From positions 59,254 to 123,253 of the forward strand of contig NZ_JAME01000012.1 in NCBI RefSeq assembly GCF_000521865.1: a stretch of 64,000 nt of DNA. Direction: 5' to 3'. Each line of letters begins with the position of its first letter. Position 1 is the stretch's first letter. Below the pieces are notes generated by a model that saw only the letters and a list, made by a program, of their open reading frames with translations, was not told the origin of the DNA and searched no databases. The position numbers were made by a program, and so were the translations under genes. The DNA comes from Roseivivax isoporae LMG 25204. Lineage in GTDB: Bacteria > Pseudomonadota > Alphaproteobacteria > Rhodobacterales > Rhodobacteraceae. Of this stretch, positions 53,409 to 62,981 are shown piece by piece.

Positions 53409-54161
53409 TCAGCCGAGCATGGCGAGCGCGGGGAAGGTCTCGAGCAGCCAGAACGACACGGCCGAGAACGCGCCCGTCACCAGCGCGGTGCCGACCGCGA
53501 TCAGGAGCAGGCCCATCACCCGCTCGATCGTCTTCATATGCCGCTTGATGCGGTTCATCAGGTGCATCGCCCGCGACAGGAACAGCGCCGCCAGCAGGAA
53601 CGGGATGCCGAGCCCCGCGGCATAGATGCCGAGCAGCACCGTGCCCCGCGCCACGTTGGCCTCGGACGCGGCGAGCGACAGGATCGCGCCCAGCTGCGGG
53701 CCGATGCAGGGGGTCCAGCCGAACGCGAAGGCGAGCCCCAGGATGTAGGCGCCGAAGGCCGACCCGCCGCTGTCGCCCGCGTCGAGCCGCGCTTCCTGGT
53801 CGAGGAACGGGATGCGGAAGACGCCGAGGAAATGCAGGCCGAACACGATCACCACCAACCCCGCGATGCGCGAGAGGAGGATTTGGTTCTGCAGGAAGAA
53901 CGCGCCGAAGGCCGAGGCGGTGAAGCCGAGGAGGACGAAGACAGTCGACAGCCCCAGCACGAAGAACAGCGCCGCGAGCCCGGCCTTGGCGCGGGCGGAC
54001 CCGCCCGCCTGCATCTCGGTCACCGACACGCCCGACATGAAGGCAAGGTAGGGCGGCACGATGGGCAGGACGCAAGGCGACAGGAACGAGATCACGCCCG
54101 CGGCCAGCGCCACGAACATGGCGGGCAGAAGGCCCGCGTCGATGATCTCGATTCCGAACAT
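53409..54161 (-). CDS. ccdA: Cytochrome c biogenesis protein CcdA
   Basis: The 250-residue protein has six hydrophobic helices and the two redox cysteines of CcdA/DsbD: C30 in FLSPCVLPIVPPYL and C152 in GWTPCIGPQLG. It carries reducing equivalents from cytoplasmic thioredoxin across the membrane to keep apocytochrome c haem-binding cysteines reduced. A 14-residue soluble tail is absent, as usual for the short bacterial form. It follows rne on the same strand with 158 bases between. Confidence 0.95.
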   Translation of the reverse strand: MFGIEIIDAGLLPAMFVALAAGVISFLSPCVLPIVPPYLAFMSGVSVTEMQAGGSARAKAGLAALFFVLGLSTVFVLLGFTASAFGAFFLQNQILLSRIAGLVVIVFGLHFLGVFRIPFLDQEARLDAGDSGGSAFGAYILGLAFAFGWTPCIGPQLGAILSLAASEANVARGTVLLGIYAAGLGIPFLLAALFLSRAMHLMNRIKRHMKTIERVMGLLLIAVGTALVTGAFSAVSFWLLETFPALAMLG

Positions 54162-54260
54162 GCGCCCTGTCTATGCCATCGCACCGGGCGCGTCACCCGC
54201 CCTGCCCGTCACAAGCCCGTGGCGCTGCTGACATAATTGCCCTGCCCCCGGAACGCCGAC

Positions 54261-54287
54261 GGCGCGCCCCGGGAATCGGGACGCGCC
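54261..54287 (-). terminator. Hairpin downstream of rne
   Basis: GGCGCG (54261-54266) pairs with CGCGCC (54282-54287), extended inside by CCC/GGG with one bulged base. It lies 33 bases beyond the rne stop in the rne-ccdA gap, without a U-tract. Confidence 0.45.
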
Positions 54288-54319
54288 GCCTGTCGGTGTC
54301 GCCGAGATCCGCGCCGGGC

Positions 54320-57055
54320 TCAGAGCCCGAGCGACCACCAGCCGCGTTTCTTGGGCTTGCGCTGGCCGTCGTCGCCGTCCGCATCGGCGTCGGCCGTCGC
54401 GGGCTCGAGATCGGCCTCGCGCGGCTCGGGCGTCGTCGCCTCGGGCTCGTCCTCCCGACGGGGTGCCTCGGGGGCCGCGTCCTCGGCCGGGGCCGGTGCG
54501 CTCGGCGCCGGTTCGGCAGCCGCCTGTTCCGGCTCGGACGCCGGCTCGGGCTGGACCTCCGCCTCCGGTTCGGCCGGGGCTTCGGCGACCGGTTCGGGCG
54601 CCGGTGCCGGGGCCTCGGGCTCCGGCTCCGGCTGGGCCTGCTCTGCTGCCGCGGCATCCGTCTCGGGGGCCGGATCGGCCTTGCGGCGGCGCGACCGCGA
54701 CCGGGTGCGCTTGGGCTTCTCGGCGGGCTCTTCGGCCGCAGCCGCGTCCGCCTGTTCAGCCGGCGCGGCCTCTGCCTGGGCTTCGGCCTCGGCCGCGACA
54801 GGCGCGGCCTCCGCCTGCTCGGACGCGGGCTCCGCCGCGGCCGGAGCCGCCTCCGCCGGCGTGTCGGCCTGGCCCTCGGACTGCGTGTCCGCGCGTTCGT
54901 CGTGCGCGCCCTCGCCATTGCCCTTCGACTTGGACTTCCGGCGGCGGCGGCGGCGGCGCTTCGGCTTCTGGTCGCCCTCGCCCTGCTCGCCGGCCTCCGA
55001 GGTTCCGTTCTCCTCGGTCTCCTGCGCGGTGTCGTCCTCGTCCTCGGCCTCGTCGATGTCGTCCTCGATCTGGTCCTCGTCGACGAGATCCATGAGCGCG
55101 GCATTGGCCGAGATCACCGGCGAGGTCACCTCGGGCACCGACCGGGTCGCGGTCTTGAACTTCTCCATCGTGAAGTCGGGGCTGACCATGGACGGATCGC
55201 CCTCGATGCGCACGGCCATGCCGTAGCGCAGCTCGATCGCCGCGATGTGCTCGCGCTTCTGGTTCATCAGGAAGTTCGCGATGCCCACCGGCGCCCGCAC
55301 GAGAACCTCGCGCGACCGGCGGCGGACGCCTTCCTCCTCGATCTGGCGCAGCACCTGCAGCGCCATGTTGTCGTCCGAGCGGATGAGGCCGGTGCCGTGG
55401 CAGGCGGGGCAAGGCTGCGTGGTCGCCTCGATCATCCCCGGGCGCAGGCGCTGGCGCGACATCTCGAGCAGGCCGAAGCCGGAGATGCGGCCCACCTGGA
55501 TGCGCGCGCGGTCGGTCTTGAGTTTGTCCTTCAGCTTCTTCTCGACGGCGGCGTTGTTCTTGCGCTCGTCCATGTCGATGAAGTCGATGACGATGAGGCC
55601 CGCGAGATCGCGCAGGCGCAGCTGCCGCGCCACTTCCTCGGCCGCCTCGAGGTTGGTCTTAAGCGCCGTCTCCTCGATCGAGCCTTCCTTGGTGGCCCGG
55701 CCGGAGTTGACGTCGATCGCCACCAGCGCCTCGGTCACGCCGATCACGATGTAGCCGCCCGACTTCAGCTGCACCGTCGGGTTGAACATGCCCGACAGGT
55801 AGGATTCGACCTGGTGGCGCGCGAAGAGCGGCATCGCGTCGTTGTAGTGCTTCACGTTCTTCGCGTGGGACGGCATGATCATCTTCATGAAGTCCTTGGC
55901 GATGCGGTAGCCGCGCTCGCCCTCCACGAAGACCTCGTCGATGTCGCGGTTGTAGAGGTCACGGATCGACCGCTTGATGAGGTCGCCTTCCTCGTAGATC
56001 TTGGCGGGCGCGATGGACCGCAGGGTCAGGTCGCGGATCTGTTCCCACAGCCGCTGCAGGTACTCGTAGTCGCGCTTGATCTCGGTCTTGGTCCGCTTGG
56101 CGCCCGCGGTGCGGATGATGAGCCCCGCGCCCTTCGGCACGTCGATCGACGACGCGATCTCCTTGAGCTTCGAGCGGTCCGCGGCATTGGTGATCTTGCG
56201 GCTGATGCCGCCGCCGCGCGCGGTGTTGGGCATGAGCACGCAATAGCGGCCCGCCAGCGAGAGGTAGGTGGTGAGCGCCGCGCCCTTGTTGCCGCGCTCC
56301 TCCTTGACGACCTGCACGAGCAGGATCTGCCGGACCTTGATGACCTCCTGGATCTTGTACTTCCGCGACCGCGTCTTGCGCGGCGGGCGGATGTCTTCCT
56401 CGGTGTCGTCGTCGGCGACGGATTCGATGCTGTCGTCGTCACGCATCGCGGCTTCGCGGGGCCCGGCGTCGTCCTGCGGCTCGGGCTGGGTGTCGGGTTC
56501 CTCGACGGGCGTCTCCTGCACCGTCTCCATGGGCGACAGGCCCTCGCCGGGATGGCCGGCCTCGGCCCGCTGGTCGTCCTCGCCCTCGGCATCGTCGAGG
56601 TCGATGGTCTCCATCCCGCGGATCTCGTCCGGCGAGCGACCGCCCTCGGGATCCTTGGCGGCGATCTTGTCGCCCTTGCCGGCGGCCTCGGCCTTGGGGC
56701 GCGTTCCGCTGCGGCGGCGCGAGCGGGTCGCCTTCGGGCGCCCCTCCTCCTCGGCCTCGGCACGGGCCGCGGCCTCTTCCTCCTCCATCAGCGCCTGACG
56801 GTCGGCGACGGGGATCTGGTAGTAATCCGGATGGATTTCCGAGAAGGCGAGGAAGCCGTGCCGGTTCCCGCCGTAATCGACGAACGCCGCCTGCAGCGAC
56901 GGTTCGACCCGCGTCACCTTTGCGAGGTAGATGTTCCCCGCGAGCTGACGCTTGTTCTCGGATTCGAAGTCGAATTCCTCGACCTTGTTGCCGTCCACCA
57001 CAACGACGCGGGTCTCTTCCGCGTGGGTGGCGTCGATGAGCATTTTCTTTGCCAT
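54320..57055 (-). CDS. rne: Ribonuclease E
   Basis: The 911-residue endoribonuclease starts MAKKMLIDATHAEETRVVVV; a longer upstream frame is leader sequence. The S1 domain begins near 38 (GNIYLAKVTRVEPSLQAAFV) and is split by a charged insertion (about 88-232), as in other alphaproteobacteria. It resumes at KYKIQEVIKVRQILLVQVV. DNase I-like domain metal ligands are D448 (VAIDVNSGR) and D491 (LIVIDFIDMDERK). The zinc link is CPACHGTG (C549, C552). The last 250 residues are acidic, Ala/Glu/Pro-rich and disordered, with an Arg/Lys patch RRRRRRRKSKSKGNG as a likely RNA or helicase contact. It initiates mRNA decay and rRNA/tRNA processing. Confidence 0.97.
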   Translation of the reverse strand: MAKKMLIDATHAEETRVVVVDGNKVEEFDFESENKRQLAGNIYLAKVTRVEPSLQAAFVDYGGNRHGFLAFSEIHPDYYQIPVADRQALMEEEEAAARAEAEEEGRPKATRSRRRSGTRPKAEAAGKGDKIAAKDPEGGRSPDEIRGMETIDLDDAEGEDDQRAEAGHPGEGLSPMETVQETPVEEPDTQPEPQDDAGPREAAMRDDDSIESVADDDTEEDIRPPRKTRSRKYKIQEVIKVRQILLVQVVKEERGNKGAALTTYLSLAGRYCVLMPNTARGGGISRKITNAADRSKLKEIASSIDVPKGAGLIIRTAGAKRTKTEIKRDYEYLQRLWEQIRDLTLRSIAPAKIYEEGDLIKRSIRDLYNRDIDEVFVEGERGYRIAKDFMKMIMPSHAKNVKHYNDAMPLFARHQVESYLSGMFNPTVQLKSGGYIVIGVTEALVAIDVNSGRATKEGSIEETALKTNLEAAEEVARQLRLRDLAGLIVIDFIDMDERKNNAAVEKKLKDKLKTDRARIQVGRISGFGLLEMSRQRLRPGMIEATTQPCPACHGTGLIRSDDNMALQVLRQIEEEGVRRRSREVLVRAPVGIANFLMNQKREHIAAIELRYGMAVRIEGDPSMVSPDFTMEKFKTATRSVPEVTSPVISANAALMDLVDEDQIEDDIDEAEDEDDTAQETEENGTSEAGEQGEGDQKPKRRRRRRRKSKSKGNGEGAHDERADTQSEGQADTPAEAAPAAAEPASEQAEAAPVAAEAEAQAEAAPAEQADAAAAEEPAEKPKRTRSRSRRRKADPAPETDAAAAEQAQPEPEPEAPAPAPEPVAEAPAEPEAEVQPEPASEPEQAAAEPAPSAPAPAEDAAPEAPRREDEPEATTPEPREADLEPATADADADGDDGQRKPKKRGWWSLGL

Positions 57056-57683
57056 GAAGTCCGTTTGCACGCGATGGCGCGGCCGCGCCCCGAAGGGCCC
57101 GACGCGGGATCGCGGTGTCTTGTCTGGGCGATGCGGCGCAGAGCGGCGGAACGCGGAGCGTCGTCCGTCATCCTCTGCCTCGTGCTCGGTGCGCGCGTCA
57201 TCGCGGTTCTTCTCCGACGCGGAGGTGGCGTGCGGCCGATTAGGCCGTGATGCGCGCCCCGCGCCCGTTCTTGCCCTCCGCGTTCGCGCGGCCGGGCGGT
57301 TCGGTGTGGCCAGAAAGGCCGGATCGGTCTGGCCAGAGGACCGCGGAGATATCCACCGTCGGTCCAAAGCCCAGCGAATCTGTCAAGCGCTGCCACCGCG
57401 TTTCCGCTCTGGCAGCCCGTCGTCAAGCATACGCCGAGCCGAAGCGGAAACACAATGGGCAATTGCAGGGTCGCACCTGCAGGGCGATGCGGCCGGCATC
57501 GCGGCGCCGCCCCGTTCCCTGGGCGCGAGCGCACCGAAGAAATCTTCTTTATCTCAGAGTGCTGCGGCCCGTCTTTCATGTCCGAGCCTGCGCATGCGGC
57601 ACGCAACCGGAGTGGAGAGATACTCGCGATACGTGCATCTCTCCCGTGCACGATCCTGTCAGACGTTGTCCCCGGGGCGGCGA
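57056..57683 (-). promoter_or_regulatory. rne leader and promoter region
   Basis: This 628-base stretch has no convincing gene on either strand; open frames in it are shadows. On the minus strand TTGACA (57381-57386) is a good -35 but no clear -10 follows at 17 bases. If used, the rne leader would be about 300 bases. GGCCAGA (57308-57314) and TCTGGCC (57328-57334) can form a hairpin in that leader. E. coli rne is autoregulated through stem-loops in a 361-base leader; a similar role here is inferred. Confidence 0.4.
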
Positions 57684-58556
57684 TCAGCCCGCCTCGCGCA
57701 GCCGCTTGAACAGGCTCGACGTGTCCCAGCGGCCGCCGCCCATCTTCTGGACGTCCTTGTAGAACTGGTCGACCAGCGCCGTCACCGGCAGCGAGGCGCC
57801 CACCTCGTCGGCGGCCATCAGGCAGATCGACAGGTCCTTGCGCATCCAGTCGACGGCGAAGCCGTGCGTCCAGTGGTCGTCGAGCATGGTCTCGTAGCGG
57901 TTTGCCATCTGCCACGATCCCGCGGCGCCCTGGCTGATGACCTCGACCACCGCGCGGCCGTCGAGCCCTGCCTTCTCGGCGAAGTGCAGCGCCTCGCTGA
58001 GGCCCTGGACGAGCCCCGCGATGGCGATCTGGTTGCACATCTTGGTCATCTGGCCGGCGCCGCTGTCGCCGATGCGGCGGCAGAGTTTGGCATAGACCGA
58101 CATCACGGGCTCCGCCGCGTCGTAATGCGGCGCGTCGCCGCCGCACATGATGGAGAGCTGCCCGTTCTCGGCGCCGGCCTGTCCGCCCGAGATCGGCGCG
58201 TCCACGAACCCGACGCCCTTCTCGGCGAAGGCCGCGTGCAGCTCGGCCGTCACCCGCGCGGAGACGGTGGTGTGGTCGACGAAGACCGCGCCTTCGGCCA
58301 TCCCTGCAAGCGCGCCGTCCGGCCCGAGGCAGACCGATCGCAGGTCGTCGTCGTTGCCGACGCAGGCCATCACGAATGCCGCGCCCTCGGCCGCCTCGCG
58401 TGGGGTCGAGGCCCGCGCGCCGCCATGCGCCTGTGTCCAGGCCTCGGCCTTTTGCGCGGTGCGGTTGTAGACCGTGACCTCGTGGCCGGCCTTCTGCAGG
58501 TGCCCCGCCATGGGATAGCCCATCACGCCCAGCCCCAGGAATGCGACCTTCGCCAT
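57684..58556 (-). CDS. NAD(P)-dependent beta-hydroxyacid dehydrogenase
   Basis: The 290-residue enzyme has the Rossmann start GLGVMGYPMAGHL (8-20), substrate loop DAPISGGQAGAENG (about 118-131) and catalytic lysine in SGAGQMTKMCNQ (about residue 170). These are hallmarks of the 3-hydroxyisobutyrate / tartronate semialdehyde reductase family. The exact substrate (3-hydroxyisobutyrate, 2-hydroxy-3-oxopropionate or 6-phosphogluconate-like acid) cannot be told. It lies upstream of the rne leader and is divergent from the Ntn-hydrolase gene. Confidence 0.9.
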   Translation of the reverse strand: MAKVAFLGLGVMGYPMAGHLQKAGHEVTVYNRTAQKAEAWTQAHGGARASTPREAAEGAAFVMACVGNDDDLRSVCLGPDGALAGMAEGAVFVDHTTVSARVTAELHAAFAEKGVGFVDAPISGGQAGAENGQLSIMCGGDAPHYDAAEPVMSVYAKLCRRIGDSGAGQMTKMCNQIAIAGLVQGLSEALHFAEKAGLDGRAVVEVISQGAAGSWQMANRYETMLDDHWTHGFAVDWMRKDLSICLMAADEVGASLPVTALVDQFYKDVQKMGGGRWDTSSLFKRLREAG

Positions 58557-58684
58557 CTTCTACCTCCTCACGATCCGGTGCGCGGGCTTTGTCGCCCCGC
58601 GCCGCCGCCCTTGGCAAGGGCGGGTGTTGGGTTTAGTGCAAAAGCAGGTCCTCGCCTCAGCTTACGGACAGGAGACGAACGGTC

Positions 58685-61150
58685 ATGCGGCACATCTTCC
58701 GTTGGCTCGTGCGGCTGACCTCGGCCGCGATCGTGCTCGCGGTGGCCGCGACCGGCCTCGCCTATTACCTCGCCTCGCATTCGCTGCCCGACTACACGCG
58801 ATCGGTGGCCGTCGAGGGGCTGACCGCCGATGTCGAGATCGTGCGCGACAACTCGAACGTGCCGCACATCTTCACCCGGTCGGACCGCGACGCGTTCTTC
58901 GGGCTGGGCTACGTCCACGCGCAGGATCGGCTGTGGCAGATGATGCTCCTGCGGCGCACCGCCCAGGGCCAGCTTTCCGAGATCTTCGGCACCCGCACGG
59001 TCGAGACCGACACGCTGCTGCGCCGGCTCGACATCTACAATCTCGCGCGCGCGTCGGTCGAGGCGCAGGACGCCCGCACACGCGACGCGCTCGAGGCGTA
59101 CGCGGCCGGCGTCAATGCCCGCATCGACGAGATCAACCGGCGCAGCCTCGGCCGCGGCGCCCCGGAATTCTTCCTGTTCGACGCGGCGCTGGCGCCCTGG
59201 CAGCCCGCGGATTCGATCGCGCTGATCAAGCTCATGGCGCTGCAGCTCTCGGGCCACCTGTCCGAGGAAGTGCTGCGCGCGCGCACATCTCTCGCGCTCG
59301 AGGATGCCGACCGCCTGGCCGACATCCTGCCCGACGTGCCCGGCGAGGGCATCGCCGCCCTGCCCGACTATGCGAGCCTCGCACCCGGCGCTCGGCGCCA
59401 CGCCATGGCCGGCGGGGACGGCTCGGGCGATTTTCTCTGGCCGGTACCCGCGCGCGGTCTCGCCGGCGCCTCGAACGCCTGGGCCGCGGCGCCCGACCGT
59501 TCGGCCGGCGGCGGCACGCTGCTCGCGGGCGATCCGCATCTCGGCTTCACCGCGCCGTCCATCTGGTATCTCGCCCGGATGCAGCTCAGCTCGGGCGGGG
59601 TGATCGGCGGCACAATTCCCGGCATCCCCGCCATCATGGTCGGCCGGTCCGAGACGCTCGGCTGGTCGATCACGTCCTCCTATCTCGACGACCAGGATCT
59701 GCACCTCGAGGAACTGAACCCTGACAATCCGCAGGAATATCGCACGCCCGACGGCTGGAAGGCGTTCCGCACCCGCCGCTCGATCGTCAAGATCAACGAC
59801 GCAGCCCCGATCACGCTGACGCTGCGCTGGACCGAGAACGGGCCGGTGCTGCCCGGCTCGTCCTTCGATCTCGGCACGATCACGCCCGAAGGCCACGTGA
59901 TGTCGCTGTCCTGGACGGCGCTGTCGTCGAGCGACACGTCGATGAGCGCGGCCATCGCGCTCATGCACGCGCCCGATGTCGACGCCGCGCTCGAGGCCTC
60001 CGAGCTCTACATCGCGCCGTCGCAGAACCTGACCGTCATCGACGACGGCCGCATCGCCATGAAGGTGATCGGCGCCATGCCGGCACGCGACCCGCGCCAC
60101 CAGAGCCGCGGCCGCCTGCCCGCGCCGGGCTGGATCGCCGAGAACCGCTGGCAGGGACGGCTGCCCTACGCGGACAACCCCGAATTCGTCGCGCCCGAGG
60201 GCGGCATCGTCGGCAACACCAACAACAAGGTGATCGACCGGCCCTTCCCGAACCACATGAGCTATGCCTGGGGCGACAGCCAGCGGATCATGCGCTGGCA
60301 GGCGATGATGCAGGGCCGCGCCGTGCATACACGCGACAGCTTCATCGAGGCACAGCTCGACACGGTGTCGCCGGCCGCGCGCACCCTCCTGCCGCTGATC
60401 GGTGCCGACCTCTGGTTCACCGGCGAGGCCGCGCCCGAGGGCACGCCCGAACGGCGCCGCCAGCGGGCGCTCGAGCTCCTTGCCGACTGGAACGGCGAGA
60501 TGAACGAGCACCTGCCCGAACCGCTGATCTACGCGGCATGGCTCCGGGCGCTGCAGGACCGGCTGATCCGCGACGACCTCGGCCCGCTCGCGGGCGAGTT
60601 CGACCATGTGGAGCCGCTCTTCATCGAGCGGGTATTCCGCGACGTGGACGGGGCGGCGGCGTGGTGCGACGTGCGGCAGTCCGCCGCCGAGGAGACCTGC
60701 ACCGACACCGCGCGGCAGGCGCTCGACGACGCGCTGGTCTGGATCGACGAGACCTTCGGGACGGCGCTCGAATCGCTGCGCTGGGGCGACGCGCACGAGG
60801 CGACACACGACCATCCCGTGCTGGGCGAGGTGCCGCTCCTGCGGTACTTCGTGAACATCCGCCAGTCCACCTCTGGTGGCGACTTCACGCTCCAGCGCGG
60901 GCGCACCGCGGGACGCGGCCCGCAGCCCTTCCTCAACGTGCATGGCGCGGGCTACCGGGGGGTCTACGATTTCGGCGACCCGGATTCGTCGGTCTTCATC
61001 ATCTCGACCGGCCAGTCGGGGCATTTCCTGTCGCGCCATTACGACGACCTGGGCCAGCTCTGGCGGCGCGGCGAATACATCCCCATGTCGCTCGATCCCG
61101 AACTCGCCCGCGCGGCGTCGGTGGGCGTGACCCGGTTGACGGCCGAGTGA
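58685..61150 (+). CDS. Penicillin-acylase-family N-terminal-nucleophile hydrolase
   Basis: The 821-residue precursor has an N-terminal membrane/signal segment (about 8-30) and the alpha-chain motif VPHIFTRSDRDAFFGLGYVHAQDRL. A linker leads to GASNAW, where S263 would become the N-terminal nucleophile of the beta chain after self-cleavage. Beta-chain motifs include GDPHLGFTAPSIWYLARMQL and NTNNKVIDRPFP. Family members deacylate penicillins, acyl-homoserine lactones or other N-acyl compounds in the periplasm. Quorum-signal degradation is possible but not shown. A short-spaced SRAP gene follows 12 bases later. Confidence 0.9.
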   Translation: MRHIFRWLVRLTSAAIVLAVAATGLAYYLASHSLPDYTRSVAVEGLTADVEIVRDNSNVPHIFTRSDRDAFFGLGYVHAQDRLWQMMLLRRTAQGQLSEIFGTRTVETDTLLRRLDIYNLARASVEAQDARTRDALEAYAAGVNARIDEINRRSLGRGAPEFFLFDAALAPWQPADSIALIKLMALQLSGHLSEEVLRARTSLALEDADRLADILPDVPGEGIAALPDYASLAPGARRHAMAGGDGSGDFLWPVPARGLAGASNAWAAAPDRSAGGGTLLAGDPHLGFTAPSIWYLARMQLSSGGVIGGTIPGIPAIMVGRSETLGWSITSSYLDDQDLHLEELNPDNPQEYRTPDGWKAFRTRRSIVKINDAAPITLTLRWTENGPVLPGSSFDLGTITPEGHVMSLSWTALSSSDTSMSAAIALMHAPDVDAALEASELYIAPSQNLTVIDDGRIAMKVIGAMPARDPRHQSRGRLPAPGWIAENRWQGRLPYADNPEFVAPEGGIVGNTNNKVIDRPFPNHMSYAWGDSQRIMRWQAMMQGRAVHTRDSFIEAQLDTVSPAARTLLPLIGADLWFTGEAAPEGTPERRRQRALELLADWNGEMNEHLPEPLIYAAWLRALQDRLIRDDLGPLAGEFDHVEPLFIERVFRDVDGAAAWCDVRQSAAEETCTDTARQALDDALVWIDETFGTALESLRWGDAHEATHDHPVLGEVPLLRYFVNIRQSTSGGDFTLQRGRTAGRGPQPFLNVHGAGYRGVYDFGDPDSSVFIISTGQSGHFLSRHYDDLGQLWRRGEYIPMSLDPELARAASVGVTRLTAE

Positions 61151-61162
61151 GGGCGGCGGGCC

Positions 61163-61804
61163 GTGTGCAACCTCTATTCCATGTCCAAGGGCCAGGCCGC
61201 GATCCGCGAGCTTTTCGACGGCCTCGTCGACCGTGCGGGGAACCTGCCGGAGCTGACCGAGATCTATCCCGACTACGCCGCCCCCGTGGTGCGGCGCGGC
61301 GCGGACGGACCGGAACTGGCGCAGGCGCGCTGGGGCCTGCCCTCGCCGGCCTTCGCGCTCGAGGGCAAGAAGGTCGACCGCGGCGTGACCAACGTGCGCA
61401 ACACCGGCTCGCCCCACTGGCGGCGCTGGCTCGGTCCCGCGCATCGCTGCCTCGTGCCGTTCACCGCCTTTTCCGAACCGGCCCGCACTCCCGAGGGCAG
61501 ATACGCGCCCGCATGGTTCGCGCCGCGGGAAGCGGGCGAGATCCTGTTCTTCGCGGGGATCTGCGTGCCGGGATGGACCTCGGTCCGCAAGCTGAAGGAG
61601 GGCGCGGTCACCGCGGACCTCTACGCGTTCCTGACGACCGCACCCAACGCCGAGGTCGGGCGCGTGCATCCCAAGGCGATGCCCGTCATCCTGACCAGCG
61701 CCGAGGCGCGCGAGACCTGGCTCGACGCGCCCTGGGACACGGCCCGGGCGCTGCAGCGCCCGCTGCCCGACGACGCGCTGCGGGTGATCGACGGGCCGAT
61801 CTGA
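61163..61804 (+). CDS. SRAP-family abasic-site crosslinking protein (YedK/HMCES-like)
   Basis: The 213-residue protein begins with GTG read as Met, then the catalytic C2 (MCNLYSM). It keeps the other SRAP residues: N77 (GVTNVRN), E105 (FSEPAR) and H169 ([12 protein letters not shown]). SRAP proteins form a thiazolidine crosslink with abasic sites in single-stranded DNA and shield them during replication. The Met must be removed to expose Cys2. It lies 12 bases after the Ntn-hydrolase gene and 46 bases before the SbcD-like gene, giving a DNA-repair flavour to this end of the window. Confidence 0.93.
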   Translation: MCNLYSMSKGQAAIRELFDGLVDRAGNLPELTEIYPDYAAPVVRRGADGPELAQARWGLPSPAFALEGKKVDRGVTNVRNTGSPHWRRWLGPAHRCLVPFTAFSEPARTPEGRYAPAWFAPREAGEILFFAGICVPGWTSVRKLKEGAVTADLYAFLTTAPNAEVGRVHPKAMPVILTSAEARETWLDAPWDTARALQRPLPDDALRVIDGPI

Positions 61805-61850
61805 CCGCCTGCGCCGCGGCCCCCGAGACGACCTCCAACCGGAGCCCCGC

Positions 61851-62981
61851 ATGACCACCTTCCGCTTCATCCACGCCTCGGACCTGCATCTCGGCCGGCG
61901 GTTCGGCACCATCCCCGAGCCGCCCGACGGCAACGTGCGCGGCCGCCTGATGGAGGCCCGGCACGGCGCCATCGACCGGCTGGCTGCCGCCGCGCGGCAG
62001 CACGGGGCGGGCCACGTGCTGCTGGCCGGCGACACGTTCGACACCGCGACGCCGTCCGACACCGTGATGCGGCAGGCCCTCGGTGCCATGGCGGCGGCCG
62101 CGGACGTGACCTGGTGGCTCCTGCCCGGCAACCACGACAACCTGCGCGACGCCGAACCATTGTGGGAGGCGATCCGGCGCGACGGCCCCGCCAACGTGCG
62201 CGCACTGGCCGAGGCCGCGCCGGTCGCGATGACGGAGGGCGCGACGCTCCTGCCCTGCCCGGTCGCCTGGCGGTCCTCGGGCCGCGACCCGAGCGAACCG
62301 CTCGCGGCGATGGAAAGCCCCGCCGGCGCGCTGCGCATCGGGCTTGCCCATGGCGGGGTCACCGACTTCACCGAAAGCGGCGAGAGCATCCCGCCCGACC
62401 GCGATCGGACCGCCGGGCTCGACTACCTCGCACTCGGCGACTGGCACGGGCGCATGGCCGTCGGACCAAGGGTGCACTATTCCGGCAGCCCCGAGCAGGA
62501 CCGCTTCAAGCATGCGCGCCGCGGCGTCTGCCTCGCCGTCACGCTGGCGGCGGGAGCCGAACCCGATATTGCCGAGGTCGAGACCGGCCTCTTTCTCTGG
62601 GACGAGCGCGACCTCGCGCTGTCCGACGGACAGGACCCGGCCGCGGCGCTCGCGGCGGTCCTGCCGGACGCCGGGCGGCGCGACATCCTTCTGCGGGTGC
62701 GTGCCGAGGGCTGGATCGGGCTTGCCGAGCGGACCGAGCTTGTCCGCGCAGCCGACCGCGTCGCGCCGGAATTCGCGCATTTCGAACTGGCGGCCGACGG
62801 GCTGCAGACCCGCCACGATCCCGCGGACCTGGACGAGATCGACCGCGCGGGCGCGCTCCGGCAGGCGGCAGGCGCGCTCATGGCCGCGGCCGACGACCCG
62901 GACCTCTCGCGCACCGACCGCGAGGTCTCGCGCGACGCACTCGCCCGCCTCTATGCCTACGTGAAGGACGCCAGCGCATGA
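61851..62981 (+). CDS. SbcD-like metallophosphoesterase (DNA repair exonuclease)
   Basis: The 376-residue protein has all calcineurin-type metal motifs: HASDLHLG, LLAGDTFD, PGNHDN, GLAHGG and LALGDWHGR. A roughly 120-residue C-terminal capping region follows. It belongs to the SbcD/Mre11/YhaO group that cuts DNA ends with a partner SMC-like ATPase. Its stop overlaps the start of that partner by four bases (ATGA). The capping part differs from classical SbcD, fitting the YhaO-YhaN branch. Confidence 0.9.
   Translation: MTTFRFIHASDLHLGRRFGTIPEPPDGNVRGRLMEARHGAIDRLAAAARQHGAGHVLLAGDTFDTATPSDTVMRQALGAMAAAADVTWWLLPGNHDNLRDAEPLWEAIRRDGPANVRALAEAAPVAMTEGATLLPCPVAWRSSGRDPSEPLAAMESPAGALRIGLAHGGVTDFTESGESIPPDRDRTAGLDYLALGDWHGRMAVGPRVHYSGSPEQDRFKHARRGVCLAVTLAAGAEPDIAEVETGLFLWDERDLALSDGQDPAAALAAVLPDAGRRDILLRVRAEGWIGLAERTELVRAADRVAPEFAHFELAADGLQTRHDPADLDEIDRAGALRQAAGALMAAADDPDLSRTDREVSRDALARLYAYVKDASA

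Noticed and set aside
57381..57386. Firm rne promoter call at TTGACA
   Set aside because: The -35 is consensus but no acceptable -10 lies 16-18 bases downstream; kept only as a weak candidate inside the leader entry.
58568..62389. Minus-strand open frame of over 1200 codons
   Set aside because: It lies opposite the Ntn-hydrolase, SRAP and SbcD-like genes, all of which have clear family motifs. The frame is Arg/Gly/Ala/His-rich without recognisable domains and is explained by high third-position GC. The same holds for antisense frames over mfd (1752-3965) and the Mo-hydroxylase (41777-44275).
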